From the NCBI GenBank assembly GCA_015501585.1, contig JADNRY010000076.1, forward strand, positions 62,001 through 126,000: DNA of 64,000 nucleotides, written 5' to 3'. How positions within the stretch are numbered: the first letter of the stretch is position 1; each line of letters starts with the position of its first letter. A program made the translations under genes and the position numbers. This document shows, one piece after another, positions 24,402 to 36,430 of this stretch. The notes beneath the pieces were generated by a model. The model was not told the origin of the DNA. It made no database searches and was given only the letters and a program-made list of their open reading frames with translations. The DNA is from Rhodocollybia butyracea. Lineage: Eukaryota > Basidiomycota > Agaricomycetes > Agaricales > Omphalotaceae.

Positions 24402-25764
24402 ATGCCAGGGACACATCTTTTACCACCCAATCTGCTCAAGCTTTTTGCACCCAGGCCACCTCTACCTTATGCCCGTCCAATTGATAAGGATATCAACCGT
24501 GTCAGGGAAAAACGAGTCACAGGCGTCGCTGCAATACTCGCAGAACTTAAGGAAACAGCAACGGAAAATCTCGTAGCTGGTGCAGGAGAATCTATGGAAG
24601 AAGGCGAAGAGCCTGCTTTTACCTATGCCGAGGAGGTCAAAAGGCAAATTCGCCGAGAAGACAGGAAAAAACAAAAAACGGAAGAGTTCAAAATCGCCAA
24701 GGAGTCTTGTGCGTCCCTTGTTACCAATCTTCTGGTTGCTTTTACTGACTCGCCAAACACAGATAAGCCAGCAGACGATCCGGAAGCTGCTGGAGATCCA
24801 TACAAAACTCTTTTTATCTCTCGTCTGGTCGGTATTTTTTTTTCAATTCATCTCTCTATATGACCACTGACGGACTTTTGTAGCACAAAAATGCAACAGA
24901 AAGTGACCTGCGGCGTGAATTTGAGAGTTATGGGACGATAGAGAGAGTAAGAATTGTCCGCGACAAGAAGAGCCGTAGTCGAGGGTATGCGTTTGTAGTA
25001 TACGAACGTGAACGTGATATGAAGGGTTTGTTTATTTTTTCTCGTCTTTTTAATCCTTTCCCATCGGTTTTGTATGATTTTTAGCTGCTTACAAGGATTC
25101 GGATGGTCTATCGATTATGGGGAAACGAATTCTGGTGGATGTTGAACGTGGCAGGACTGTGCGTGGATGGAAACCCAGAAGGCTCGGTGGAGGCCTAGGC
25201 GGCCGCCCCAAACGACCTGAACCGGCGCCAATGGCTCCCAAACCTGTACCAGGCGGAGGGGGAGGAGGTTCGTTTCGGGGAAACTTTGGGGGAGATAGAG
25301 GGAGGGGAGGCTTTGACCGCGGAAGAGGCTTCGGCGGACGGGGCGGTGGTGGTGATAGGAATGGATTCGGGCAGGACTTTGGGAGGGGCGGGAACTTTCG
25401 AGGATTTGGTGGTCGGGGAGGCGGACCACCATTTCGTGGCCGAGAATTTGGTGGCGGCGGCGGCGGCGGTGGATTCAGGTAAAATTTTCAAATTTTTCCC
25501 GACTCAATTTTTTAAAACTTATGTAGGGGCGGTCGCGGAGGAGGCATCGGTTTCAATGGCAACGGCGGATTCGAGCCGTCAACGCCTTCCAATGGGTACG
25601 GTCCTCCTGGGGGGCCCGGTGGCTTTAACGGGCCACCAAATAATGGAGGATTCGGTGGCCCACCTGGGGGAGGAGGGTTCGGAGGTGGGTATCGTGGTGA
25701 TCTCAAGAGAAGTGAAGGTCCTGGGGGTTATGATGACCGTGACTCGAAGCGTCCCCGATATTGA
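24402..25764 (+). CDS. snp1: U1 snRNP 70-kDa protein (SNP1/SNRNP70)
   Basis: It binds stem-loop I of U1 snRNA and helps 5' splice-site recognition. The N-terminus [20 protein letters not shown] and the following coiled segment ([13 protein letters not shown]) match the U1-70K N-terminal domain. The RRM has RNP2 TLFISRL and RNP1 [10 protein letters not shown], followed by [20 protein letters not shown]. The tail is Gly/Arg-rich with many RGG and GGG runs and ends DSKRPRY. Four introns were read: after KES, after FISRL, after ERDMK and within the Gly-rich tail at GGGFR. The stop TGA is 25762-25764. Confidence 0.95.
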
Positions 25765-26310
25765 CCAATCCAGGGATATGGAAAACCGAAACCGTTTTGA
25801 TTTCAGAATTCTTTATTTCGGTGCTTACGGGTGCTACTGCAGTTGTATGTTTAGGTTGAGTATCATCTTTGGTGGGCTCACTCTTCTTTCCCTTTCTGTT
25901 TAAGCCTTTCCGATGTAAGTATGTTCATTTTCGTTGGTGGAATGGACATCATGTATTACGGGACAGGCAAGTATACTACGGTAACCAAATTTCATGTTCC
26001 TCTTTATTGCATACTGTTATCGTTGATTTTGTTGGGGAATATCATTATATTTGTCTTTTAAAAGTTGAATAAAGAAAAGTGAACGCCTTCTGACTGAAGT
26101 ACTGTAGGCAACAAGTAGAAAAAAAATGTCCCAGTCAAAGATTGACCAACCAAAACCTAGGTATCCCTAGTACCAAACCATGAAAGAAGATATTTCAGTT
26201 GGTCTGTGAATGTTACAGTAGAGGGAAGAGCGCACTTTGATCGGCGCTAAGCGCCTAGTATCATTTAAGCGCTCACAATTTTTTCGTCCGTTCAACGTTG
26301 GGCAGCTATT
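25765..26310. other. Intergenic between U1-70K and TIM54
   Basis: No supported gene. The first 300 bp is T-rich and should contain the U1-70K 3' UTR (AATAAAGAAAAG near 26069 could be a polyadenylation signal). The rest leads to the TIM54 start. Confidence 0.5.
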
Positions 26311-27947
26311 ATGAGCTCAACGGACAGCAAAACTCCTGCCTCTCCTCCCAACCCTTCCTTGCCACCGAAAGTCAAGCCAAAATCTGGATTTGTTGCTGCG
26401 CTTGAATACACCGGGATTCCTCCGTCACTACTGAAAAGACCAAGATTACCGTCCAGAAATTGGTTAATTTTTCTGTGAGTTTTCATGTTCATAATTGCGC
26501 ATCTACTCAATAGTTACTAGCTCGGTTACCTCATCGATAATCGGCGCGTACGTGTATGACCGTCGCCAGTGCCGAAAGCTTCGTGAAGATTATATTGAGA
26601 GAGTAAAGACACTGGGTGAAGAGTATGCCTGGAATAATTCCACAACTCAGGACGCGCACTTGGCATGGCCACGCAAATTGACGGTCTACGGGGCCAGATG
26701 GCCTGGAGACGAAGATTATGACCAAACGATGCGGTATTTTCGACGGTTTATCAAGGTGATTTTCTTCATTTCAGTTTAATAATCCTACCTTACTCACTGC
26801 GTTCCAGCCTATATTTGTCGCAGCAGCCATAGATTATGACATGGTATCCGGCAAGAAGCATGGTGATATCGCGAGTCGCGTCGCAGACGAAATTAAAGCG
26901 AAACGGTTCACGGCAGGAAAGGATTCACTTGATCACCCACAAGCCAATATGCCTGCTCAATATCATGCTCCATCAACTTCCGAGCGAGAAGCTCTGGAAC
27001 TGGCAGGTGGAACAGTCATTATTGGCCGAGCAACCTTGAAGGAATACTTGGCTGGTGTGGTAAGAGGATGGACGGAGCCTTATGAGCTCAAGGGAAGGAT
27101 AAATTGGGGTGACGAAGCCCGGGAGGAAACTGTTAGAAACAGGTTGGATGACAGTATCTTTGACGAGACAGAAGCTTCTCCGTCGTCCCTAATACCGGCA
27201 CCAGCACCATTGCTTCCTCCCTCCACTGTCTCAATACCAGCGCTGCCACCCGTCCTTCTCGTTCCTTTTACCGACTACCTTGGCTTCACCCAAATTCCGT
27301 ACATGATCTTTGACTTTTTCTATCGGAGACGCCATGTGAGGGACGGTGGCGAGGCAGCCATAAGGGCTGTTTGGGGCGCTACAAGAGAGTTTACAGGACC
27401 CTCAAATTCACTCTCAAAATCTGAGGATAGTGCGTTGACGTTCTTGGCCCCGCCTCCACCCCAAGGTGGTGACCTTGATTTCGCGCTTTCTGCTGAGTCG
27501 TACTTCCGCTCTTACTTGTTTTCTCCACTTGACTCGCCGAATCCAAAATCACCTGTGGAAACTGTCAAGAAGGCGCGCGAAAAGTATTACACTGAGCTTC
27601 CTGCTAGGCTCTGGGTAGCGAGAGAATTTTCGAGACGAGGATTTGATGAGGATTCACCACCGTCGTATTCTGATTCTGAATCTACAAGTTCATCCCCGGA
27701 TCCCGAATTCCAAAAAGCTTGTAAAAAAGCCTGGGATGCTGCTAAATCAACGTATTCCTCTGATCCTTCGAAAATACCACCAAGCGAAGTTGAGCTTCGT
27801 TTAGAGAGGTTTGAGAAGGAGAAAAAGTGGTTGAGGGATGAAGAGGGTTGGGAGATTGTTAGGCCGGAGAGAGGAGTGACCTGGGATGCGCGTTTGGACG
27901 GTGTGTTGCGAGTGTTTGTTGATAGTGATGCCAAGAGCGTTCGGTGA
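26311..27947 (+). CDS. tim54: Mitochondrial inner-membrane translocase subunit TIM54
   Basis: This is a TIM22-complex subunit needed for insertion of carrier proteins. The N-terminal matrix segment (SGFVAALEYTGIPPSLLKRP) is followed by one TM region (NWLIFLSVTSSIIGAYVYD) and a long intermembrane-space part with RKLTVYGARWPGDEDYD, FIKPIFVAAAIDYDMVSGKK and VPFTDYLGFTQIPYMIFDFF. Two introns were read: one ends TTACTAG before SVTSS, the other precedes PIFVAA. The C-terminus ends DSDAKSVR, though the stop overlaps a GTGAGT that could instead be a donor to a further exon. Confidence 0.9.
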
Positions 27948-28330
27948 GTGCTGGTACCAGGGGAAAAAGTATATCTACTAGAAGTACTTACTTATTGAAA
28001 GACTAATGTTACTTACAGCTATCAGTCTTCGCAGCCATCTTTTTAAGTGTCATTTCGTTCTCTGGTATTTGCTCTACCACCTCCCTATTTTACATAACGG
28101 TGAGTCTACAAAACACTCAAAAGGACCAATTCCTTTTTTCTTCCGCTCTACACTCTTTTAAGTGCGGATTCCCGGTATCTTGTGTCTGCGTTGTACGAGT
28201 TAACCTGGTGTGGGGATGTGATTAGATGTGCTGTTCAATTGGGTCAAGGACTAGCGCCGGTCCGCGCGCGCCGGTGCTACCTTGACCACCGCCACAAGCG
28301 TCAATTTTGAAATCTACTTACCTTATCACC
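27948..28330. other. Intergenic between TIM54 and the SH3 gene
   Basis: No clear gene. Possible acceptor-like CAG sites follow the TIM54 end, so a short extra TIM54 exon cannot be excluded. A GC-rich run GGTCCGCGCGCGCCGG near 28259 lies in the presumed promoter of the next gene. Confidence 0.4.
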
Positions 28331-29124
28331 ATGGCCAACTCTTCAGACGCTCTGCTTGCTCATGTCGTTGCGACTACTACGCAAAATATCGAGTTCCTCG
28401 TTTCCCAGAACTACTTGACCAGAACAGATGCTGCCAGCTTCCTCAGTAAACTAGAAAATGTAGGCTCAGGAGCGCCGACACCTTTTGCCAGAAAAGCACC
28501 ATTAGTAACTATGTCTCCGCCTTCAGCGATGATGGCAAAGGCTATCTGGCCTTACAATGAAGATGGAGCGGTACGTGGCCTCCAAGTCAAGTTTTTATCC
28601 ATGCATTTCTTGATATTATTCATCCCAGGATCCAGCTGACCTTTCATTCGGTGCTGGTGATATGATTGAAATAGTTGAAGAGACCAATGCGGACTGGTGG
28701 ACCGGCCGATTCAACGGGAGACAAGCACTATTTCCTGCCTCGTATGTCGAAAAAGTTGAAACCTCTGCTATGCCTACGCCAATGCCAACATCTGCACCTG
28801 CCGCTGGGAGGACATTGCCGCCTTCATTCAATGGTGCCAAGGAGAAACCATATAAACCATTTGGTGCTGCATATCACGGTGTTAATACACCTCCTCCTCC
28901 TGGTGCTGGAGCCAACAGTGTAGGTCTACAGGACGACGCAGCCGGGCAGGAAAAAAAGAAGAGCAAGTATGGTAAATATGGAAACACTATGGCACATTCA
29001 GCTGCCGGTGGTGTCGGATTCGGAGCTGGTTAGTGCTCATTCGTTTATTGCATGCATGTCTCCTCTAATTTCTTGGATTGTAGGTTCCGCTATCGGTGGT
29101 GGTCTTGTTAGAGCCATTTTCTAG
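28331..29124 (+). CDS. SH3-domain protein of the LSB1/PIN3 type
   Basis: About 220 residues. The N-terminal helical region (SSDALLAHVVATTTQNIEFL) precedes one SH3 domain (KAIWPYNEDGADPADLSF, DMIEIVEETNADWWTGRFNG, RQALFPASYVEKV). A Pro-rich linker and a Gly-rich tail follow, ending GGGLVRAIF. This architecture matches yeast LSB1/LSB2(PIN3), which bind the WASP homologue Las17 and affect actin-linked endocytosis; that role is inferred from family. Two introns were read (after NEDGA and after GVGFGAG). The start at 28331 was chosen because the sequence before it has no upstream ATG in frame. Confidence 0.85.
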
Positions 29125-30130
29125 GGCCATCTTTCTCATTGTGATTACCACTATCATATACCAACTTGTATTTCGGACTTTGCTGCCATCCATATCTATT
29201 CTTGAGCCATTCACTTAGGGGTTGCAGCTCTGTGAGTTCGTAGCTGTGTTTTCTCAAGATTGGTAAGAACATGCACTAGCGCAAATGTCCATACACACAA
29301 GGATGCGCCGGAAGCTTCCTTGCCCGACATAAGGAATTGAGCCTAGCCAATGAAGCTCAAGCCTGTAGAGAATGGGTATTGTCCTTACCGCTGTTAGAGC
29401 AGCGGTGTTACGAAGGGCACTCGGGAACAGCAAATTCAACCAGTGTTCGCACTTTCGAGCTGTAGACTCTCGCCGAGCGAATCATAAGTGCGCAGTGTTC
29501 AGAAGAACAACAAAGCAAGTCCAAAAGCATCTTTTATTGTTTTTGTCAATTTACTACGCATTCGAGTCTAACCAATGGAGGAACCATAACCTTGATAAGA
29601 TCGACGGGCGAGATTCTGAGGGATACGATGGTACTGTGAGTTTCAGTGAAGTATCGATTGATGTAGATTTCAATATGCAGGCTAGGTATAGGCTGTGGGC
29701 CACGGGGTTTTGGTTACCATGGGCGAAGCCTTTGTGCATCGCATGGGCTCCCATGCACATGGATCTCTGCTGATACTGTACAATTATGATCGTTACAGTA
29801 TATAGTAGTTTCACACAAAGCTGGCTCATGCTCTCTACCTAACTTCACAATCATGGCATAGGTTCTAGTACTTGCCCCCAACATAAGAGTAGCCAAAAAG
29901 CCTCACGCTCGACAAAACGTTAACAAAACGGCCCAAGATTGAATTGAGCGAGGCGCAAAGAGACCGACAAGGGCTGATTGTAAAAAGAGATACTGAGAGT
30001 CAGATGGTCATGAGGATGCATATGGGAGTTACTGCCAGACCGAAATTTCGTGACAATGGAACAGAATGGCCACGAGCGCTGGCGCCACATTCCACATCAT
30101 ATGACCGTAGGCGCCTGCACTTAACCAGCG
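29125..30130. other. Intergenic, about 1 kb, no gene recognised
   Basis: Only short frames without recognisable similarity are present. This is the longest gene-free stretch between the transposon block and the 35-36 kb region. No tRNA or repeat pattern was identified. Confidence 0.5.
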
Positions 30131-31622
30131 ATGGTCACTTGGTTATTCCCTCTTGCCCTGCTATTTCTTTCTACCGATGTCTATGGGGTCACAACGACAG
30201 CCGAAAAAGAGTGCACAATTCGCGCTGATGGAAAATACTATGATCTCAGCCCATTAAGTGCAGCGTACGCGACGTCTTTTATATCTAAATTCTTTCAACT
30301 TGGTATTCCTTCGCAGAAAAGACTACGAAATCACTACCGACAAAGGTTACAAAATTATCATGAACGTGTGCAAATCCATCAACTACGAAACCTGGGGACT
30401 CAACGTTGACCTCAACTCCGTTGGAGGTGTGATTCTCAAAGATCATGGTCATTTCTCTATGGGGCAGAGAAACACAACTCTTGTTATGTCCGGAGGCCAT
30501 CCAAGATATCCAAAACTTGTCATGAAAGGAGGCTCCAACTGTAAAGCAGCCGACGGAACAGTCAGAGATGATACAGCGGCCACGATCACAGAATTCATAT
30601 GCGATACGTCCGTATACGGTGCAGGAACCCCGCGTTTGGCCTTTTCATGGCCTGAAGACGATGATGAGCTTGCTTGCCTGTTCTTTATCCAATGGAGAAC
30701 TCATGTGCGTAGCACCTGCAATTTTGGTGAATTGACACAGATATCAATGGTTGTTGCAGTTTGCTTGTCCGACTGGTGAGCCCGGTAGTCCGTGGGGTTT
30801 TTTCGCATTTTTCGCGATATTGTATGTATTTGAAGTGGCATATTTTATATTTCTAACCGTGTTTGTGTAGGGTAACGAGTCTTGTCATGGTATACCTCGT
30901 CCTTGGAACGCTATACAACCGTTATGTCCTTCAACTCCGCGGGTTCGACCAAATCCCGCAATTTTCTATCGAGGCCATGAAATATCACGGCCGGGAAGGC
31001 GTCGACTGGTTCCGCGATATGATGAGCCAATTCTATGAAGGAGGCCAGCGTCATGGCTGGGGAGGAAGCGTTCCGCGAAGCTGGGGTGCAAATAATGCGA
31101 ACAGCTTTGGTGTCGGAAGTCAACTTCCTGGCGGAGGCGGTTTCAGACGACCAATGCCTCGTAATAACGCTCCAACAAATCCATTCAGTCATCAAGCTCA
31201 AGTTGATGTTGGCAACGGAGAGTCGCCTTCCAATCTTCCTGTCGAAGGTGCAGATGCAGGTGTAAGGCCTTCGAGTGAAGCCCCTGATATCAATCCCACG
31301 AGCCACCACAACCAACCCACCGTCCCTCCGCCTGTGCAACGACCAACACCTCTACCAGTAAAGAAATTCGAGTCTGCTCCATCTTCTAGAGAGGAGCGAA
31401 CGTTCATGCTGGGCGACGACGACGAAGAGGATGATGTAATCGCTACTCCTATGACAGCAGCAGTCCAACGTATGTTACCCCTCTGCTATCCAATATCGTT
31501 ACTGATCTCCTTCAGCTTCTCGTCCTTCTGAAATCGCTGATGATGATTCACCTACCGAAGAAACCTCAGTCGCTCAAGTTCGTGGACGAGATCTGGGTCA
31601 GGAAGGTGCTATTCGATTATGA
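30131..31622 (+). CDS. Type I membrane protein with MRH domain, cation-dependent M6P-receptor-like
   Basis: A signal peptide (MVTWLFPLALLFLSTDVYG) is followed by a luminal mannose-6-phosphate-receptor-homology domain: a first Cys in EKECTIRADG, YYDLSPLS, later VCKSINYE, a Cys in GSNCKAADGT, FICDTS and WRTHFACPT. One TM segment (FAFFAILVTSLVMVYLVLG) leads to an LYNRYVLQLRGFDQIP juxtamembrane motif, then a Pro/Ser-rich cytosolic tail with an acidic cluster (MLGDDDEEDDV), ending EGAIRL. Family knowledge suggests cargo sorting between Golgi and vacuole/endosome, like yeast Mrl1 or Atg27. At least four introns; the last donor follows MTAAVQ. Confidence 0.85.
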
Positions 31623-32028
31623 TTATATATCTCTGTTGTACAAATCGGATGACTTTGTCGGAAGGACGGTTACTCTGCTGCGATTTGACTGCGATTATCT
31701 ATGCTGGCCCCTGGGCGATGAATGAATTATACACGTGATGGCTATGCACGTCACTGACAGCCTCATATACGACTTGTTAGTGAACTTTAACCTTCCGCTG
31801 CGGCTTTGTTCCACAAACACCTCGCAAATACCTCCTATTTTTTTTTCCTTTCACACATCTTACGGCCCATCGCTTTTTTGACGAAGCTCATACGACCTAG
31901 CAACGACTATCGACAGACTATTCACGGGCTCCTTGGAATAACTTGGTTTCAGGTTATTCTCTTACATATTACGCTTCTATAACCGTCCCAGTTTTCTGTA
32001 ATTGCCTCGCAAATTCGACATCAGCACT
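31623..32028. other. Intergenic, probable promoter of the MARVEL gene
   Basis: No supported gene. There is a pyrimidine-rich tract (TTTTTTTTCCTTTCACAC near 31839-31856), common ahead of fungal transcription starts, and an AT-rich stretch before the start codon. Confidence 0.4.
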
Positions 32029-33595
32029 ATGGACTTCATCGACACAGTCAAGGATGGAATCAGAAAGATGGTTCCAGGCCCCAAAAATGAGCCGGCAGGT
32101 TTTGGAGGAACTGGGGGAATTGGTTCTGGAGCAAGAGGATTTGAAGACGATGTAAGTTTTATTTCGGCTCCTAGTCAGTCTTATTGCTGTGGAATTTCTC
32201 TTCTATTACATTCTCCACTTCTATTATGTAATCATGTTCATCTTGCTTTGGTTCCGCCTTTGCTTGGAGTGAAGGGAGTTGTGTAGCGTGTCGCGTGGAT
32301 GGCTGATACTGCACTCATTTTTCTCCTATTCTTGCCTATTGGCTGGGTCCTGTGGCTATGGGTCCGTGTAGGGCTTTTCTTCAACAAACATGCTTAACAT
32401 TTCCACAGATGATAATTTCAAAACCAGCAATCCTGTTCCACGTCTCTCAAATTTTCTTCAACTTCCTCTCCATGGCTTGTTTCGCTAGTGTCGCCGCTTT
32501 TCAAGCAAAATGGGGCGTCGGACCATGTGCGTACGCCCTTTGTACTGTTTCAACAATAATTGACGCGTCTGTCACGCAGCTGGTCTCTCAGGATTCACGC
32601 TTTTTATCACTATATTGGGCATGTTGTTCTCCACATTCATGCTTGTCATACCTGTTCTGTACGAAAAGTACGATAAGTTTGTGAGGCTCGCACGAGCTTT
32701 GAAGGAAGTCCGAGTGAGCTTCATTCTAACCGGCGCCGGGACCGTTGTGAGCCTTCTCATTGCGTAAGTCCTGTTGTACGAACTTGTTTTTACAAAACGC
32801 TTAATAACTTTTACACAGCTTTATTGTCACTATATCCGCATGGACAGAACCAGGGTGCAAAGATGCATCTAAAGATCCTCATGCTGACATCGATCCTGGC
32901 TTCACGTCTGGTTTACCTGGCTGGTGTAGTACAAAAAAGGCCGCCGCAATCTTCTTATGGCTTGTGTTCGGTAGGTATTCTATGACATTAATTATTGATT
33001 TGGTACTGATTATCCCATTTCAGTATTTTGGGCGGCTTCGACGACACTGCTGATAATAAACTGGCGTCAGGGCAAACTCCTTGGTCCTCGCGACCCTCCC
33101 TTCCAACACCCTGCTGACGAAGAATACCAAGTCGGTGAAACACATGATGAGGATGAGGATGAGGATTACACTCATATCCCTCCTGTGAACAACGCTCCCA
33201 CCGACTCTTCTGCTCCTGGCCCAAATCCTTTCACTGACTCAAACCGGTATTCTGGAGCTTCTTCTGAAACACCTGCCTATTCTTCCTACACCGCCCCAAC
33301 ATCAACGTACACACCTCCCGCCGCAAGAGCGAGTATGGATGCATACGGAGCCTTTTCTGATCCTCCGCCTTCTGGCTTTGGCGCTGCCTCCCCGGCGCGT
33401 GCTTCTGCTACCCCTCCTTCTCTTCCTGAACCAGATCTCGGACCTCAGATGAGCAGGACCATGCAGTACGCTGATCCGTACGCGGCTGTGCGCGCTTCAT
33501 TAGCAGGTGGCGCACAACACCAACAGGCGGCTGCAGGAAATGCGCCTGGTTACGGTGCATCTCCGGCTTACGACGGTTATACTGGGTATCGTTGA
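32029..33595 (+). CDS. Four-TM membrane protein, MARVEL-type
   Basis: The N-terminus is soluble and Gly-rich (MDFIDTVKDGIRKMVPGP), then four predicted membrane segments: ILFHVSQIFFNFLSMACFAS, GFTLFITILGMLFSTFMLVI, RVSFILTGAGTVVSLLIAFI and AAIFLWLVFVFWAASTTLLI, with a loop containing two Cys (EPGCKDASKD, GWCSTKKA). The C-terminal tail is Pro/Ser/Tyr-rich and ends YDGYTGYR. This layout is typical of fungal MARVEL-like proteins of plasma-membrane or eisosome domains; the exact role is unknown. Introns interrupt each TM region. The stop TGA is at 33593-33595. Confidence 0.75.
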
Positions 33596-33803
33596 AAAGC
33601 TGAGTTTGGGTAATGTTAATGGACGTGTAGAGTTTTTTTTATTATGTGACATGTCACAGACCTTTACCTATTGTAGGAACCACTACTTATTCTTTCTGCC
33701 TCATACGTTCCATATTTCATGCGTAATCTGTGTGTATTCTAACGACTTATTATGTGAAATACAAAATAAAATGAAACAAAATGACCGTCACTGTGCAAGA
33801 TAT

Positions 33804-35570
33804 CTAGGCTTGCATAACATATACGTCGTCGATGAAATCGTAAGAAGGTGCAGCCCCCCCTGTGAATTTCAAGACCCCCTCATTTCCCTGTGCTATAACC
33901 AGAAATTTATAATATGTCCATTCACTGTACCCAGGATGGATGGTTCCGACGAGTTGACCGTTCCAGAACACCTCTACAAAGGCATTTACCTCCCCATCCT
34001 CGCCGCTGTAGACGCTACTATGGAAGAACTCGACCGTGTAAGTGACGCCTAACGACGTAGCAAAGGCAGAGGTATATGTCAGCGTTCCCGGAAGGTCGTC
34101 GGAGCCGTACGCTGATCCAAGCAGTGCAACCGAAAGGCCGCTGTGAGCGTATTGACCAAAGTGGAATATTGTCGCGTCGTAATATCCACCGTCAGGACTA
34201 GACCCATTCCATGTGCTGGTGGCAGTTGTGAGGCAGAAATCAGAAGGCAAATCATCGCAGGTATAGCCCTCGAAACCACCGTCAATGACCAAGGTTTTGC
34301 GTGAGTACCCCCGAGACCAAGTAACAGCCAAGTCACCTTGACCAAAGTTCGTCGCTGTCGACGCAGGAGCCGGAATGTAATACATCGAACAAGTATACGT
34401 AGTTGGGACGCCGTCTACTACCGCGCGCCAGATGTTGAAATACTTGCACGAGCCGCCAACTGGGTCGGGATCCCGGTTGTTGCATGTCGCAGCGCACGCA
34501 TTTACATCGTACTGGTCAAGGAAAACGAAACCCATGTACTAAACAGACGGGCTTTCAGATATCCCACGGCAAAAAAAAATAAAGTCAACACACCCCGGGA
34601 GCTTCGTTAGCCCCATCCAAGTCGCCAACCGGATCGTAACCATCTGGAGGAGAAGGGTCGCACAAGGCTTTGCTTGACCATCCGCTGCTCTGTTGGATAT
34701 AAGTCAGAGGACCGTTGGGGTTTCCCGAAAGAGATTGCCCCCCAAAATTTGTTTTCTCTGTGAAGAACGCATTGAGTGATTGAGCTCCAGGACTGTGGCA
34801 AGAAACTTACCTTGAGCCGAGTGTACGTCACCGTAAGCTACACATTTGAGATTTGAATGCTGCGAGAAGATGTGGTCCAGTAGCTCATTGTTGAACTCGT
34901 AATACACTGAGATCAAATACTATTGTCAGAAGAGTCCAAACGAGACCCTCCGAATGAACTTACGGTTGACGAACACTGAGAAGGATCTGTTGTGAACGCA
35001 TGTTCTGCTCCAGCGTATCTGTGAACCACTCACCACATTCAGGAATACTGTCACAGTAGTCAAGACACTGGTCGATGCTATATGTCGAATTGTCGACGAG
35101 GGAGTAGGTGAGATAAAAAGTACCCTCAATCGAAGCGTCCCGATCCTCCGATTCAGTTCCTGTACCCCAGAAAACCATTTCGTAGTTTGAGTTGTTCCTC
35201 CGTGATAGTTTGCTTTTGGCATCAGCAGACAAACTTCGGCGCGAAAGAGGAACAGTTGCATTTACCACTTCACCGTCGATAGCGGTAATGGTGGTGTTGA
35301 GAACAGGCAAATCAGGGGCGGCATCTGTAGTCGCACCAGATTTCTGGTTAACTTGTTTTGCAGTGGACACAATAACGTTGGAGTTAGTGGTTGTTCCATT
35401 GAAATCGTAAGGGTCAGCACCGCTCGCAGGAATGCCCTGGAAAGCCGGGAAGACCAGGCCACATTCTGAAGTACCATAAGCGTGGTTGAAAAGAATAGAT
35501 CATAAGGGAGCTTACCTGCCACAGAAATCGCAAGGGTCGAAAACACTAGGAAACGAGCGAATGAAAGCAT
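33804..35570 (-). CDS. Secreted Cys-rich protein with apple/PAN-like segments
   Basis: The start at 35570 gives a signal peptide (MLSFARFLVFSTLAISVAG). A propeptide-like region with dibasic RR sites follows (PLSRRSLSADAKSKLSRR), suggesting Kex2 cleavage. The mature part has Cys-rich segments resembling an apple/PAN domain: SIDQCLDYCDSIPEC, LKCVAYGDVH, and later DQYDVNACAATCN, CKYFNIWRAVVDG and TYTCSMYYIP. The C-terminal part (FEGYTCDDLPSDFC, TYTVEFFHSSVY, FWNGQLVGTI, LKFTGGAAPSYDFIDDVYV) has the look of a beta-sandwich carbohydrate-binding domain. It is probably extracellular or cell-wall associated. The function is not established; convergent with the MARVEL gene. Confidence 0.7.
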
Positions 35571-35824
35571 CGGAACCTGCGGGGTAGTTGAACTGCACAA
35601 ACGAGAAGATGCAATTAGGAATTTATACTCTACAAGAAACGCGGACTTATCGCAGATTTGCGACCTCATGGCTAAAACAAATAAATATTGGAGGAACGTC
35701 CGTACTAAGTAAATGCCGGACAAAGCCTTTTCGAAGAAGTGGAAGCAGTCCTGTATTTTCCTTGACTGGGAATGCGGAGCTACATGTAATAAAGCGCGTA
35801 GATGTTTCGATTCGTTGACGTATA

Positions 35825-36430
35825 TTACACGATGATACCGTCGTCAGTAGATTTGGCTAGTAGGCGTCTGTCTCTTGAACTCTTGAGCAAGCCAGGACGG
35901 GAGCGTCGGTCGTTGGTATTTCCATGAACACTATCAGCTATCGCATCCAACGGCGTCTCTAATGAGATCAGTTGGGATACGAGTTGTGCTAATCCGTTTC
36001 GCAAAGGTTTAGCCTTCTCCTTGGGAGGCCGCCAGGGTGCAAGATCTTGAACAGGCACGTTTAAGAATAACTATCAAGTACTGAAGAACCCTGTAAACCG
36101 CCTGAGACGAGGCAAAGAAGACCAGAACGAGGAAACATAATTCTTAGAACTTCGAAAAAATCTGAATCCTGGTCGGAAAGAAGACTACCGTGAGAGGTGC
36201 ATGAGCTACTGACTGCTTCGAAACAAAAGTTTAGTATTTTCTTCCTCCCGTAAAGTAAACTTGAACGCTAGTCAACATCTTAACTGATACACGCTATTGG
36301 AAAAGGGTCAAAGAAGCCGCACCTTGGTCCTCATGGTTGTTCTTCGTGAGATACAAATGCACGATAGCCTGCGTGCAGTCGAGATTTTTTTGCGTGGTGC
36401 TTTGTCAGAGGACTCTGCCGCCACTTGTTT
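35825..36430 (-). CDS. Possible hypothetical gene, structure uncertain
   Basis: An open frame from about 36250 downward (FEAVSSSCTSHGSLL, DQDSDFFEVLRIMFPRSGLL) can be spliced by a GT-AG intron near 36059-36103 to DLAPWRPPKEKAKP and on to STDDGIIV, stopping at 35825. Upstream, 36470-36310 has a Lys/Arg-rich frame (DQPKKKTFILAKQ) that could be an earlier exon. The amphipathic segment RNGLAQLVSQLISLETPLDA looks protein-like, but no family is recognised and the start is unknown. It lies downstream of the wax-synthase-like gene, on the same strand. Confidence 0.35.

Noticed and set aside
25115..25491. Long open frames on the minus strand opposite the Gly-rich tail of U1-70K
   Set aside because: They arise from GC-rich RGG-coding repeats; the plus-strand frame joins the RRM across verified splice sites.
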